DNA from: Streptomyces tricolor
GTDB taxonomy: Bacteria; Actinomycetota; Actinomycetes; Streptomycetales; Streptomycetaceae
Assembly (NCBI RefSeq): GCF_002155905.1
Contig: NZ_MUMF01000060.1
Span: 1-37,914 of the forward strand
Direction: 5' to 3'
DNA length: 37,914 bases
Shown here piece by piece: positions 24,342 through 31,927 of this stretch (positions are counted from its first letter, which is position 1; the number at the start of each line of letters is the position of its first letter). The position numbers and the translations under genes are program-made. The notes under the pieces were generated by a model. The model was not told the origin of the DNA. It worked only from the letters and a program-made list of their open reading frames with translations, and did not search any database.

Positions 24342-25180
24342 CGGCGCGGACCTCCCGCCTGGACGGCCGCCTTCGGGCGGGCGGTCATGGCATGGGAGAA
24401 GAGATCGCGGTTGTGCCACGCCGGAGAGGACTCACCCGTCCGGGCCTGCGGGAGGGTTGCGGGGGCTGGCCGGGACTGGCTGCTTATCCACGGCCTCGGC
24501 GCGGGCTTCGCCTGCGGGTGCCCCCAGACTGGGTGTTGGCGCGCCTGGTTGAGCGGCTGCCCGGCGGACCACGCGGACAGGGCGCCGAGAACGGGGCCCA
24601 GGCCGTCGCCCGCCGCGGACAGCCGGTAGGGCCGGCCGATGCCCTCGGTGTCGACCAGGCCGTCGGCGACGAGCTGCCGCAGCGGCGGGTACACGTTGGT
24701 CCAGTCGCTGCTGGGCATCACGATCCGGGCCAGGGCCCGCCCGCTGACCTCCTCGCGGGACTTCAGCACCCACAGGATGGCGGCGGCGTGCCGCCGGGTG
24801 AGCAGGGTGAGGCTGTCCTCGATCTGCTCGATCGCGGGCAGCGGGCGGTCCGCCTTCTCCAGATGCTCCTCGGCCCAGGTGACGATCATCGGCAGGACCG
24901 GCAGCAGGGCGGCACCACGCTCGGTGTGGCCGTAGGTCACGTGCCGTGCGGTGTGTTCGGTGCGCTCGACAAGACCGGCGTCGCACAGAGACTTGAGCTT
25001 GGGGTGGAGCTGGCCGTTCTGCAGCCAGGACACCTTGACCGCCAGCTCGCTGTAACGCTGTGGCGGGCCGGAGAGTGCCAGCAGGATCCTCACGTTCCAG
25101 CGGGGAGTGATCATGGCGAGGGCCTCGGTGACCCGGGCGATGTCGGCGTCGGTGTCGGGAGGCAGAGCGGTGATGGCCAA
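24338..25180 (-). CDS. Tandem HxlR-type regulator
   Basis: A 280-aa protein from TTG 25180 with AGGAG eight bases upstream. The first HxlR winged helix is about 15-100 (ALAMITPRWNVRILLALSGP, RYSELAVKVSWLQNGQLHPK, CDAGLVERTEH). The second, more diverged, is about 115-205 (TRRHAAAILWVLKSREEVSG, NVYPPLRQLVADGLVDTEGI). The rest is disordered. HxlR proteins normally have one domain of about 110 aa and bind DNA as dimers, so this looks like a fused dimer. It is the first gene of the cassette, hence its likely regulator. Confidence 0.82.
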   Translation of the reverse strand: MAITALPPDTDADIARVTEALAMITPRWNVRILLALSGPPQRYSELAVKVSWLQNGQLHPKLKSLCDAGLVERTEHTARHVTYGHTERGAALLPVLPMIVTWAEEHLEKADRPLPAIEQIEDSLTLLTRRHAAAILWVLKSREEVSGRALARIVMPSSDWTNVYPPLRQLVADGLVDTEGIGRPYRLSAAGDGLGPVLGALSAWSAGQPLNQARQHPVWGHPQAKPAPRPWISSQSRPAPATLPQARTGESSPAWHNRDLFSHAMTARPKAAVQAGGPRR

Positions 25181-25222
25181 GGGAGGAACTCCTGGGTGAA
25201 TGAAGGGGGGATCGCCTGCGGG

Positions 25223-25636
25223 TCAGCGGCTGTGCGCCGTGCTCTGGGCCGGAAGAGGCGGAGCCGGAACGGGCGGCGAGGGAGTCGGCGGGGACGGCGC
25301 TGAGGCCGGGACGCGGTCCAGGCTCTGCAGAACGGCCAAGACCGACTTGGCCTGGACGTCGCGGACTGCGACTGCCTCGGCGAGCCGGCGGGAGCCGTCG
25401 AGAAGGTGGGAGACCTCGTGGCGGCCGATCTGCCGCTCGGGGTGGATGAGCCGGGCGAGGTGGTCGCGGTGGAAGTCGATGCTGCGCTCGGCATTGGCGA
25501 GGTCGTCGTGCATGCCGAGCAGGGCGGAGAGCATGCCGGGCGGCTGGTCCTGGGCGTGGGCCTCGAGGTCGGCGAGCGGTGCGCCGTACAGGTCCTCGAT
25601 CCGTCCGGCTATCTCGGTGGACGTGAGGTGGGACAA
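25223..25636 (-). CDS. Helical protein, member of a local paralogue group
   Basis: A 137-aa protein, start TTG 25636 (no ATG/GTG in frame nearby; weak GAAAG upstream). The pattern IAGRIEDLYGAPLADLEAH, LLGMHDDLANAERSIDFHRD, VSHLLDGSRRLAEAVAVRD and SVLAVLQSL is all helical, followed by a proline-rich tail. A helix ending in A-x-x-(A/V)-RD and a later VL-x-x-L recur in the gene at 27938 and more weakly in those at 25647 and 26090. No named family. It lies 42 bp upstream of the tandem-HxlR gene. Confidence 0.65.
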   Translation of the reverse strand: MSHLTSTEIAGRIEDLYGAPLADLEAHAQDQPPGMLSALLGMHDDLANAERSIDFHRDHLARLIHPERQIGRHEVSHLLDGSRRLAEAVAVRDVQAKSVLAVLQSLDRVPASAPSPPTPSPPVPAPPLPAQSTAHSR

Positions 25637-25646
25637 GCGGGGGCTT

Positions 25647-26093
25647 TCACGGTCGGCGGGCCCGGGCCGCCCCGGCACGCTGGGGTGCCGGGGCGGCGGA
25701 CGGGGGCAGGGATGCGGTGGCGGCCCTGAGTTGTGCCGTGCGGACGGGACGAGCCCGCTGTTCGGGCGGGGGCATGGTGCGCAGCAGCTCATCGAGGGCG
25801 GCGCGGTAGCCGTCGCGAGCGTCGAGCGCCGCCTCCAGCCACTGCGCGTCGAAGCGGAGCTTGTCCGCCGACAGGTCGCCCATGTCGCGGTCCGGATCCA
25901 TGTCCGCGTGAACTCGGTCGCGGACGCGGGCGACCTGCTCCTCGGTCAGAGCCAGGAAGGAGCGCAGTTCCAGGGCACGGGCGAGGGCGGGCGAGGCATC
26001 GTGGCCGACAGCCGCCTCGTACAGCTCGGGAATCGGGTTCCCGAAGACTTTCTGCAGGTCGCCGTCCATGGTGCTGGCCTTGACCGGGCTCAT
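25647..26093 (-). CDS. Helical protein of unknown function
   Basis: A 148-aa protein from ATG 26093, overlapping the upstream stop (ATGA). MDGDLQKVFGNPIPELYEAA, LELRSFLALTEEQVARVRDR and AQWLEAALDARDGYRAALDE are strongly helical and charged, possibly coiled coil. The C-terminus is Ala/Pro/Arg-rich. It shares the ALDARD...AL-x-x-L arrangement with neighbouring genes. Function unknown. Confidence 0.65.
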   Translation of the reverse strand: MSPVKASTMDGDLQKVFGNPIPELYEAAVGHDASPALARALELRSFLALTEEQVARVRDRVHADMDPDRDMGDLSADKLRFDAQWLEAALDARDGYRAALDELLRTMPPPEQRARPVRTAQLRAATASLPPSAAPAPQRAGAARARRP

Positions 26094-26572
26094 CGGGCGG
26101 GCCTTCCCGCCCGCCACGCCGACGCCGGCGCGGGTGTACCCACGGGGCGGTGGGGCGCGCTTGTCTGCACCGCCGGCCCGGTTCGGGGGCGAAGGCGGGC
26201 GAGCCGTTCGGCGGCGAGGTCCTTCTTGCCCGGAGCGTCCGGGTCGAGGAGCCACCGTACGACCATGGCCCGGCCGTCGCGTGCGGTGACGGCCGCGTTC
26301 ACGCGGTGGGCGAGGCCCATCGTCGGGTCGTCGACCTCGCTGGGTTGGGTTTCCAGCGCGGCGAGAAGGTCGTCCTCCGCGCTGTTGAGCACGGACTGGG
26401 CCTCGACGAGAAGGCCGTGCCACTTGACGACGTCGGTGGCGTCAGGGTTCGCGGTCGGCGCGGCGGCCACCGCGGCCTTCAGCTGGTCCATGTCCATGGC
26501 GAAGCGCGCTTCGATCCGTTCGGTGAGGACGCCCACGACATCCTCAGCGTCATCGGATATGCCGTCGGGCAA
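26090..26572 (-). CDS. Helical protein of unknown function
   Basis: A 160-aa protein from TTG 26572 with AGGAG eight bases upstream. The body reads VVGVLTERIEARFAMDMDQL, VKWHGLLVEAQSVLNSAEDD and LAHRVNAAVTARDGRAMVVR, again helical with an A-V-T-A-RD element and following VRWLL. The tail is Pro/Arg-rich and disordered. It overlaps the next gene by 4 bp. No recognised family; same general design as the neighbouring small proteins. Confidence 0.65.
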   Translation of the reverse strand: MPDGISDDAEDVVGVLTERIEARFAMDMDQLKAAVAAAPTANPDATDVVKWHGLLVEAQSVLNSAEDDLLAALETQPSEVDDPTMGLAHRVNAAVTARDGRAMVVRWLLDPDAPGKKDLAAERLARLRPRTGPAVQTSAPHRPVGTPAPASAWRAGRPAR

Positions 26573-26671
26573 AAGGAAAACTCCTGTTCTGGAAAGGCCG
26601 ATGCCTGGGGGAATGTGAGGGGCGGCCGTACCCGGCGGCTCAGTCGCTTACGGCCACCTGCTGAATCCCTG

Positions 26672-27028
26672 TCAGTCCAGGCACATACGGGTGTCGCGGT
26701 AGACGTACGTGCCGGAGACCCAGCCCTTGACGCCGGTCGACTTGTCTGTGATGTAGAGCCAGTTGCCGCTCTTCTTGTGCACGGTGAACTTGTGGCTCTT
26801 GTAGAGCACTCCGACCGCGGTGGACTTCGTGGTCGCCTTGGACCGGATGGTCACAGCCGACGCGTGGACCTTGTACGGCAGCGGCGGGAGGTCCGGGCAG
26901 GGCGTACCAATGCTCGTGGCCGTCGAGGCGGCAGCGGCGGGGGCCGCAGTCGCGGGCGTGGTGGACAGCATCGGAAGAGCGAGTGTTCCGAGCATCGCCG
27001 CGGATATGGCAATTCGGGTGGAGCGCAT
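26672..27028 (-). CDS. Secreted SH3b-type protein
   Basis: A 118-aa protein from ATG 27028 (GGAGG ten bases upstream). Signal peptide: RSTRIAISAAMLGTLALPML, with cleavage near ATAAPA. The mature part (VHASAVTIRSKATTKSTAVG, LYKSHKFTVHKKSGNWLYIT, GVKGWVSGTYVY) is a bacterial SH3 domain of the kind that binds peptidoglycan or protein partners outside the cell. A Cys near the start of the mature chain (TPCPDLPP) and one at the C-terminus (RMCLD) may pair. No catalytic domain. Perhaps a wall-binding factor. Confidence 0.85.
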   Translation of the reverse strand: MRSTRIAISAAMLGTLALPMLSTTPATAAPAAAASTATSIGTPCPDLPPLPYKVHASAVTIRSKATTKSTAVGVLYKSHKFTVHKKSGNWLYITDKSTGVKGWVSGTYVYRDTRMCLD

Positions 27029-27114
27029 GCGGAAGAAACCTCCGTGAAGGCATAGGGATTGCATGGGGATGGCGCCGCGGGAGTTGTCCCGGCGGCTGTA
27101 TAAGAGTCCGGAGA

Positions 27115-27139
27115 ATCGCCGGTTTGGCTAACCGGCGAT
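27115..27139 (-). terminator. Hairpin between the frameshifted gene and the SH3 gene
   Basis: ATCGCCGGTT (27115-27124) pairs with AACCGGCGAT (27130-27139), loop TGGCT. It lies about 40 bp past the stop of the 27178-27920 gene and about 85 bp before the SH3 gene start, so it may terminate or attenuate transcription. Confidence 0.65.
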
Positions 27140-27177
27140 CGTCGGCTATGTTTCGCCGCCCGCGTCGGCCTTGGCGC

Positions 27178-27920
27178 TCAGCGCGAGCGGCCGGGCGGGC
27201 GCGGAACAGGGGCCTTCGGCACACCGGCCGGGCGGCTGGCTGCGGCTGCCGGGCGGACCGGTGGGAGAGGACCGGCCTCGCCGGTAAGCCGGTCGTCGCA
27301 CCACTGCAGGGCCTCGCCCACCGTGTCGAAGCCACCCTCGCGCAAGGTGTGCGTCCACGCGTGGGTGTCGACCTCCTCGACCACGACGCGGAACGGGCTG
27401 GGGGCTCGCTCGTCCAGGGCGCGCAGGGCCACGACGGTGACCATGTCGTCCGGGTCGTCGCAGGTGTAGGAGTAGCCCATGGCGTAGTGGTCGCCGTCGC
27501 CCGCGAGGCGTCGCTCCAGCGCGCGAGTCGCCTCGTCCGCCGGCGGTGGGCCCAGCTCGGGGCGATGGCATCATGCGGGCAGCCGCGGTGGATGAGCCAG
27601 GACTGCGCCATCGCGGGCAGCGGCAGCAGGGCCTGCTCGAAGTCGAACGTCTCCTTCTCCCGGTCCCGCTTCAGGTGGACGGCGACGTAGTGCGGCATGC
27701 CTGGGTGCCCGTAAGTGGCGGTGCGGTCGAAGAGGACGTAGTAGCTGTGCGCGCCGTTGGGGGTGTGGTGTTCGGCGAGGGGGACGAGCATGTCCTCTCG
27801 GACGGCGACCTGGCGGTAGAAGTCGAGGTACGTCTCCTCGTCGGCATCGAAGTCGTCCAATGCGAAGTCGACTTGGGGGATGGACTTCCGAGCCGGGGCC
27901 GGTTCGGTAGGAGCCAACAA
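27178..27920 (-). pseudogene. Hypothetical gene broken by a -1 frameshift
   Basis: The N-terminal half reads from TTG 27920 (or 27917): SIPQVDFALDDFDADEETYL, SYYVLFDRTATYGHPGMPHY, AQSWLIHRGCPHDAIAP. At about 27558-27563 (minus strand GCCCCGAG) the coding pattern moves to the -1 frame and continues ELGPPPADEATRALERRLAG, MGYSYTCDDPDDMVTVVALR, WTHTLREGGFDTVGEALQW, stopping at 27178. One missing C would explain it. Joined, the protein is about 247 aa and of unknown family. Either a true mutation, a sequencing error, or programmed slippage. Confidence 0.75.
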
Positions 27921-27937
27921 GGGCCTTTCGATGGAGT

Positions 27938-28636
27938 TCAGTGCCGCTGCGCCGGGGTGGACGGCGATGTGCCGGGTCGAGCCGGGACCTTCGGCGCCTG
28001 GGTCGTGGGCGTCCGTCGGGCGGCGAACAGCGCGGTACGTCCGGCGTCGGTGAGCGAGACCGGCTGGCCGGCGTGCACGGGGCGGTCGGTATCCCGGACG
28101 ACCAGGCCGGCGTCCTCCAGCCGCTGCAGCTTGGCGTGAGGGATGCGGGTGCCGGAGGCAGCGGTGACGGACATCCGGCCGGTCAGCAGGTGTTCGTAGA
28201 GCTTGGCGCCGCCAGCGATGGCGAGCAGCGCCGCCTGGTCGTCGGTCGCGAGTGGCTTCGCGTCGGGCGCGCAGGCCGCTGCAGCGGCCTCAATGGGCTC
28301 CAGGGCGGCGAGCACCTTCCGGGCAGCGGCGTCGCGCGCGTCGGTGGCCCCCTCCAGCTGGTCCACGGTGCGGTCGATGCGCGTGAACAGGGCGTCATCG
28401 ACGTCGAACTCGCCGCTGGACAGGCGGTTGAGGAGGCGTAGGTAGAAGGTGACGCCGGTCTGGGACTTGGCCAGCTCACGGTGCCGGTCGACCAGGTGGG
28501 CGTGTGGCTCGTCGAGGATGCCGCGGTCGCGGTAGACCCACAGGGTGTCGATGTCGTGGCCGGTGACGGCTTCGATGCGGTGGTCGAGCGGGGAGACCGC
28601 ACGCCGGGCTAGTGTCGGCGCGGGTGCAGGGGGCAT
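27938..28636 (-). CDS. Helical protein with C-terminal winged-helix-like part
   Basis: A 232-aa protein from ATG 28636 with GGAG eight bases upstream. Residues about 15-115 (HRIEAVTGHDIDTLWVYRDR, HLVDRHRELAKSQTGVTFYL, VDQLEGATDARDAAARKVLA) match the helical design of the gene at 25223-25636 (hydrophobic helix, A-x-x-A-RD, VLA-x-L). Residues about 145-205 (LLTGRMSVTAASGTRIPHAK, LQRLEDAGLVVRDTDRP, VSLTDAGRTALFAARR) look like a winged helix, so a regulator is possible. No named family. Confidence 0.68.
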   Translation of the reverse strand: MPPAPAPTLARRAVSPLDHRIEAVTGHDIDTLWVYRDRGILDEPHAHLVDRHRELAKSQTGVTFYLRLLNRLSSGEFDVDDALFTRIDRTVDQLEGATDARDAAARKVLAALEPIEAAAAACAPDAKPLATDDQAALLAIAGGAKLYEHLLTGRMSVTAASGTRIPHAKLQRLEDAGLVVRDTDRPVHAGQPVSLTDAGRTALFAARRTPTTQAPKVPARPGTSPSTPAQRH

Positions 28637-28654
28637 AGGCGAGGCTCCGTGCGT

Positions 28655-29140
28655 TCAGCGGGTGTGATGGTGCGCGGGGTTCTGTGCGGGACGGGGCAGA
28701 CCCGGCAGTGCGGTGGGCGGTGGACCGGGCCGGGGCGCGGGGCCGCGGGTGGTCAGCTGCGGGGAGCGGGTGCGTGCCGCGTGGGTGCGGGCGCTCAGCG
28801 GCCGGCGGGTCATCCCCAGGCGGCGGCCGACCTCGTCGTAGACGTCGTTGCCCGCACGCGGCCGGATGGCGACGACGTGGATCTCCTTCGGGTGTGCGGA
28901 CTCTGCGGGCGCCGGGCGGACGCCGTAGACGACGCGCCAGTCCTTGCGCGAGTCCACGAACAGCTTGCGGTAGCCCTCCAGGTCACCGTCGAGGCGTAGC
29001 CCGAAGCGCTGCGCGTTCACGACTTCCTGGAGGTAGGCGAGGGTGAGGTCGCGGATATCGCTGGGGGCTTGGAGGAGATCGGTCAGCGCGCGGGGGTCGA
29101 AGCTCAGTCCGAAGGCGGGCTGTCCCTGTCCCGCGGTCAT
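28655..29140 (-). CDS. RelE/ParE-fold protein with disordered tail
   Basis: A 161-aa protein from ATG 29140, overlapping the DUF4913 stop (ATGA). Residues about 10-110 match the RelE-type fold: LTDLLQAPSDIRDLTLAYLQ, LEGYRKLFVDSRKDWRVVYG, KEIHVVAIRPRAGNDVYDEV. RelE toxins cleave mRNA on the ribosome, but this subgroup is often found on actinobacterial elements without proof of toxicity. The last 50 residues are Pro/Arg-rich. No typical antitoxin gene is next to it; the coupled upstream partner is DUF4913. Confidence 0.75.
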   Translation of the reverse strand: MTAGQGQPAFGLSFDPRALTDLLQAPSDIRDLTLAYLQEVVNAQRFGLRLDGDLEGYRKLFVDSRKDWRVVYGVRPAPAESAHPKEIHVVAIRPRAGNDVYDEVGRRLGMTRRPLSARTHAARTRSPQLTTRGPAPRPGPPPTALPGLPRPAQNPAHHHTR

Positions 29141-29787
29141 GACGTCGGCTCGTCCGGCTCGGGTGTCCCGGCGGCTTCCGCCATGGACGCTGTCTCCGTG
29201 CGCACGGACGGCGGCGGGCCGGGCAGAAGACGGTGCGCGGGCCGGTCGGGAGAGGTCATGCAGGCCGACAGCGGCCCGCCCGGTGCGCGGATCGCCGCCA
29301 CCGCGTGGGTGAGGAAGTCCCGGTGCCACACGAACAGGCCGCTCAATCCGGCTTCGGGGTCCTTGTGCTGCTGGTACGCCAGCCAAAGAGAGTGAAGCCA
29401 AGCCACGACGTCGTCGTGCTCCTGCCACTGCAGACACCAGGGCGCCGCGGTCGTGACCTCCGCCCCGTACACCGGGAGGAAGAAGTCGTCGACCCAGTCC
29501 GACAAGGCATCGAGTTCGTCTTCGCGTTCCTCCCCGTCGAGTTCCAGGATCGGGCGGGGCTCCGGCGGAGCTGCGGCAGGCGGCCCGCCGAGCCCTGGCA
29601 TGCCGAACGCGGCGAACGGCGATCCGCTCGGTGCTGGGGCGGACGCCAGGTGGTCGATTTGCTGCGCCTGTTGCGCCGACTGCTCCATGAGCCGTCGGAC
29701 GCTCGCCTCGATTCCTTCCAGCTGCGGATCGGGAATACGAACCGGCTCCAACTCCCCCTCGTCAGGAGGTTTTATGGATTCGGACAT
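29137..29787 (-). CDS. DUF4913 protein
   Basis: A 216-aa protein from ATG 29787. The first 85 residues are charged and proline-rich. The DUF4913 core follows (about 95-180): LSDWVDDFFLPVYGAEV, WCLQWQEHDDVVAWLHSLWL, LFVWHRDFLTHAVAAIRAPG and GPLSACM. The family is found almost only on actinobacterial conjugative elements, often near T4SS genes; its role is unknown. An IS481-family element sits 100 bp upstream and probably separates the gene from its original promoter side. Confidence 0.85.
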   Translation of the reverse strand: MSESIKPPDEGELEPVRIPDPQLEGIEASVRRLMEQSAQQAQQIDHLASAPAPSGSPFAAFGMPGLGGPPAAAPPEPRPILELDGEEREDELDALSDWVDDFFLPVYGAEVTTAAPWCLQWQEHDDVVAWLHSLWLAYQQHKDPEAGLSGLFVWHRDFLTHAVAAIRAPGGPLSACMTSPDRPAHRLLPGPPPSVRTETASMAEAAGTPEPDEPTS

Positions 29788-29888
29788 GAATAGCTTGGGC
29801 CTCCTACGAGACGTGGAATGTGAGGAAGACGGAAGCGGCGACGCGCGGACCGGCCCACGAGCTACAAGTCCGCTTCGTCGGATTGCCG

Positions 29889-29894
29889 ACTAGG
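29889..29894. repeat. Target-site duplication, left copy
   Basis: ACTAGG directly precedes the left TGT end of the IS481-family element and is repeated after its right end at 30959-30964. Confidence 0.9.
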
Positions 29895-30843
29895 TGTATT
29901 GCCCTGTGAGGTTGGGGACGCGGCTGGCGGGTGGCTGGCCTTTCAGCGCGGTGTGTCCGCGGTGGTGATTGTAGGTGTGCAGCCACTCGTCGAATGCCTG
30001 GCGTCGTTCGGCCTCGGACCGGTAGGGGCGGGCGTAGGCCCACTCGTCCAGCAGGGTGCGGTTGAAGCGTTCGACCTTGCCGTTCGTCTGTGGCCGGTAG
30101 GGCCGGGTTCGTTTGTGGGTGATCCCGGCCGCTGCCAGCAGGTCGCGCCAGTTGCGGGAGCGGTAGCAGGAGCCGTTGTCGGTCAGTACCCGTTCCACGG
30201 TGATGCCGGCCTGGATGAAGAAGGCGTGGGCGCGGGTCCAGAAGGCGGTGGCGGTCTCCTTCTTCTCGTCTGCGTGGATCTCGCTGTAGGCCAGGCGGGA
30301 GTGGTCGTCGACGGCGGTGTGCAGGTAGCTGTAGCCGGCGTTCGTGCGGTTCTTGCGGCCTGCGGCCCGGCCGAGGACTTTGTGGCCGCCGCCGTCGGGG
30401 ATGTTGCCGAGCTTCTTGATGTCGACATGGACCAGTTCGCCGGGCCGGTCGCGTTCGTAGCGGCGTATGACACGGCCGGTGGCCCGGTCCAGGTGGGCAA
30501 GGCGGGCCAGGCCGTAGCGGGCCAGGACGCGGTGCACCGTCGAGGGCACCAGGTGCAGCAGGTGCGCGATGCGGGCCGGTCCCCACCGGCGCAGGATGCG
30601 GACCTTGATGATCCGGCGCTCGGTGCGGGTCGGGGTGCGGCGCGGGCTGGTGCGCGGACGGCTGGAGCGGTCGGCCATGCCGGCCTCGCCGAGCCGACGG
30701 TAACGGTCGACCCACCGCTGGGCCGTGGTCGGCGAGACCTGGAAGCGTTCTGCGGCCCGTCGCAGGCTCCAGTTGTCGTCTACGACGCAGCGGGCCAGGC
30801 GCAGGCGGCCGGTCTCGGTCAGGGGTGCATTACGGTGGGGCAC
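29890..30843 (-). CDS. IS481-family transposase
   Basis: A 317-aa protein; start GTG 30843 (PHRNAPLTETGRLRLARCVV, the usual IS481 N-terminus). A helix-turn-helix segment SLRRAAERFQVSPTTAQRWV is followed by the DDE integrase core: D in ELVHVDIKKLG, D in RVLTDNGSCY and E in NGKVERFNRTLL, then HTYNHHRGHTALKGQPPASR. All catalytic residues are present, so it is probably active. Its reading frame runs out of the element: the last sense codon straddles the IS end and the TAG stop lies in the target duplication. Confidence 0.95.
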   Translation of the reverse strand: MPHRNAPLTETGRLRLARCVVDDNWSLRRAAERFQVSPTTAQRWVDRYRRLGEAGMADRSSRPRTSPRRTPTRTERRIIKVRILRRWGPARIAHLLHLVPSTVHRVLARYGLARLAHLDRATGRVIRRYERDRPGELVHVDIKKLGNIPDGGGHKVLGRAAGRKNRTNAGYSYLHTAVDDHSRLAYSEIHADEKKETATAFWTRAHAFFIQAGITVERVLTDNGSCYRSRNWRDLLAAAGITHKRTRPYRPQTNGKVERFNRTLLDEWAYARPYRSEAERRQAFDEWLHTYNHHRGHTALKGQPPASRVPNLTGQYT

Positions 30844-30958
30844 GAGGGCCTTTCTGTTGCTGGTGCAGATGTCGCAATCCACACCAGGCCAGAAGGCCCT
30901 CACCCATTTCAAGATCACACGGCAGTGATCGCTGTCACCAACCTCCGTGGGCAGAACA
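29895..30958 (-). mobile_element. Intact IS481-family insertion sequence, 1064 bp
   Basis: The ends are TGTATTGCCCTGTGAGG (left, from 29895) and TGTTCTGCCCACGGAGG (right, read inward from 30958). The 25-bp terminal inverted repeats match at 19 positions and both begin TGT. A 6-bp ACTAGG duplication flanks the element, so it moved here by transposition and has not been rearranged since. It lies between the methyltransferase and DUF4913 genes in the same orientation as both. Confidence 0.92.
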
Positions 30959-30964
30959 ACTAGG
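30959..30964. repeat. Target-site duplication, right copy
   Basis: ACTAGG immediately follows the ACA right end of the IS481-family element, matching 29889-29894. Confidence 0.9.
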
Positions 30965-30999
30965 GCGCCGGTCGCCTTGGCGGGAGTCGCGCTCGCGGC

Positions 31000-31755
31000 T
31001 CAGGCGGTGAGAATCACGTCGTCTTGCGTGAGGGTCTCGCGGATCGTTTCGGTGAGCCGGTCGGCCGCGATCGACGCGTAGTGCTCGGTCTTCTCCACGC
31101 CGATGAAGTCTCGGCCTTCCAGCAGAGCGGCGACGCCCGTGGAGCCGGAGCCGGCGCAGAAGTCGAGCACCGTGCCGCCCACGGGGCTGATCTTGACCAG
31201 CTCGCGCATCACCTCGACGGGCTTCTGCGTGATGTGCTGGCGCTTCGCCCCCGAGGGCTGCGAGGCCGAGTACAGGCCGGGCAGATAGACGGGGTTCCGG
31301 GAGCCGTCGATCGCTCCCTTCGACGCCCAGACGATGAATTCACAGTTCTGAGTGAACCGGCCCTTCTGGGGCCGTGCCTGTGGCTTGTGCCAGGCCAGCA
31401 CCCCGCGCCACAGCCACCCGGCCGCCTGAATCGCGTCCGTCGTGATCGGGAGTTGACGCCAGTCGGTGAACAGCAGCGCGGTCCCGCCGGTCTTCGTAAG
31501 GCGGTGGGCTTCGGTCATGATCTGCGTCAGCCAGAACCCGTAGCTGCGCTGGTCCATGTTCTCGCCGGTGAAGTCCGGCAGGGTGTGCTGGGCGTCGGCG
31601 GAGGTGTACTTCTGCTTCGCGGAGCGCGTGGTGCGCTCCTTCGCGGTCCTACCGCCTGAGTTGTACGGCGGATCGGTGATGACGGAGTCGACGCAGCCGT
31701 CCGGAAGGCCGGCGAGAACACTGAGGGCGTCGCCCTGATGCAGGGAAAAAGGCAA
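31000..31755 (-). CDS. Adenine-type site-specific DNA methyltransferase
   Basis: A 251-aa protein from TTG 31755. Catalytic motif IV is DSVITDPPYNSGG (DPPY at 28-31) and the SAM-binding motif I near the C-terminus is TVLDFCAGSGSTGVAALLEG. The order IV before I marks the beta class of N6-adenine/N4-cytosine methyltransferases. A variable recognition part (about 95-185) lies between. No restriction enzyme is adjacent, so it is an orphan methylase; on mobile elements these protect from host restriction or modulate gene expression. It is first in the accessory array, transcribed from the promoter at 31886-31914. Confidence 0.9.
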   Translation of the reverse strand: MPFSLHQGDALSVLAGLPDGCVDSVITDPPYNSGGRTAKERTTRSAKQKYTSADAQHTLPDFTGENMDQRSYGFWLTQIMTEAHRLTKTGGTALLFTDWRQLPITTDAIQAAGWLWRGVLAWHKPQARPQKGRFTQNCEFIVWASKGAIDGSRNPVYLPGLYSASQPSGAKRQHITQKPVEVMRELVKISPVGGTVLDFCAGSGSTGVAALLEGRDFIGVEKTEHYASIAADRLTETIRETLTQDDVILTA

Positions 31756-31885
31756 AGAGGAACCCCTATTCGGGTGCGGAATCGCGGAGGGAACTAACCG
31801 CCTCGCACAGAAATCCTCGCGGGCCGCAATTGGGCATGCAGAAGCCCAGGGCCGCAGACCGAGGAGGGCGAGGGGGAGTCCAAAA

Positions 31886-31914
31886 ACTGTAGAGGCGAAA
31901 GCGCCGACGACCAA
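31886..31914 (-). promoter_or_regulatory. Promoter for the methyltransferase side
   Basis: On the minus strand, TTGGTC (31914-31909) is followed by a 17-bp spacer and TACAGT (31891-31886), then TTTTTGG. It mirrors the plus-strand promoter at 31962-31990, which makes both more credible. It lies about 130 bp upstream of the methyltransferase start. Confidence 0.7.
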
Positions 31915-31927
31915 GAAGTGCGCTGCT

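Noticed and set aside
26640..27557. Continuation of the 27920 frame to 26640
   Set aside because: After about 27558 this frame is a shadow of the true -1 frame and then of the SH3 gene; the amino acids become Arg/Pro/Thr noise.
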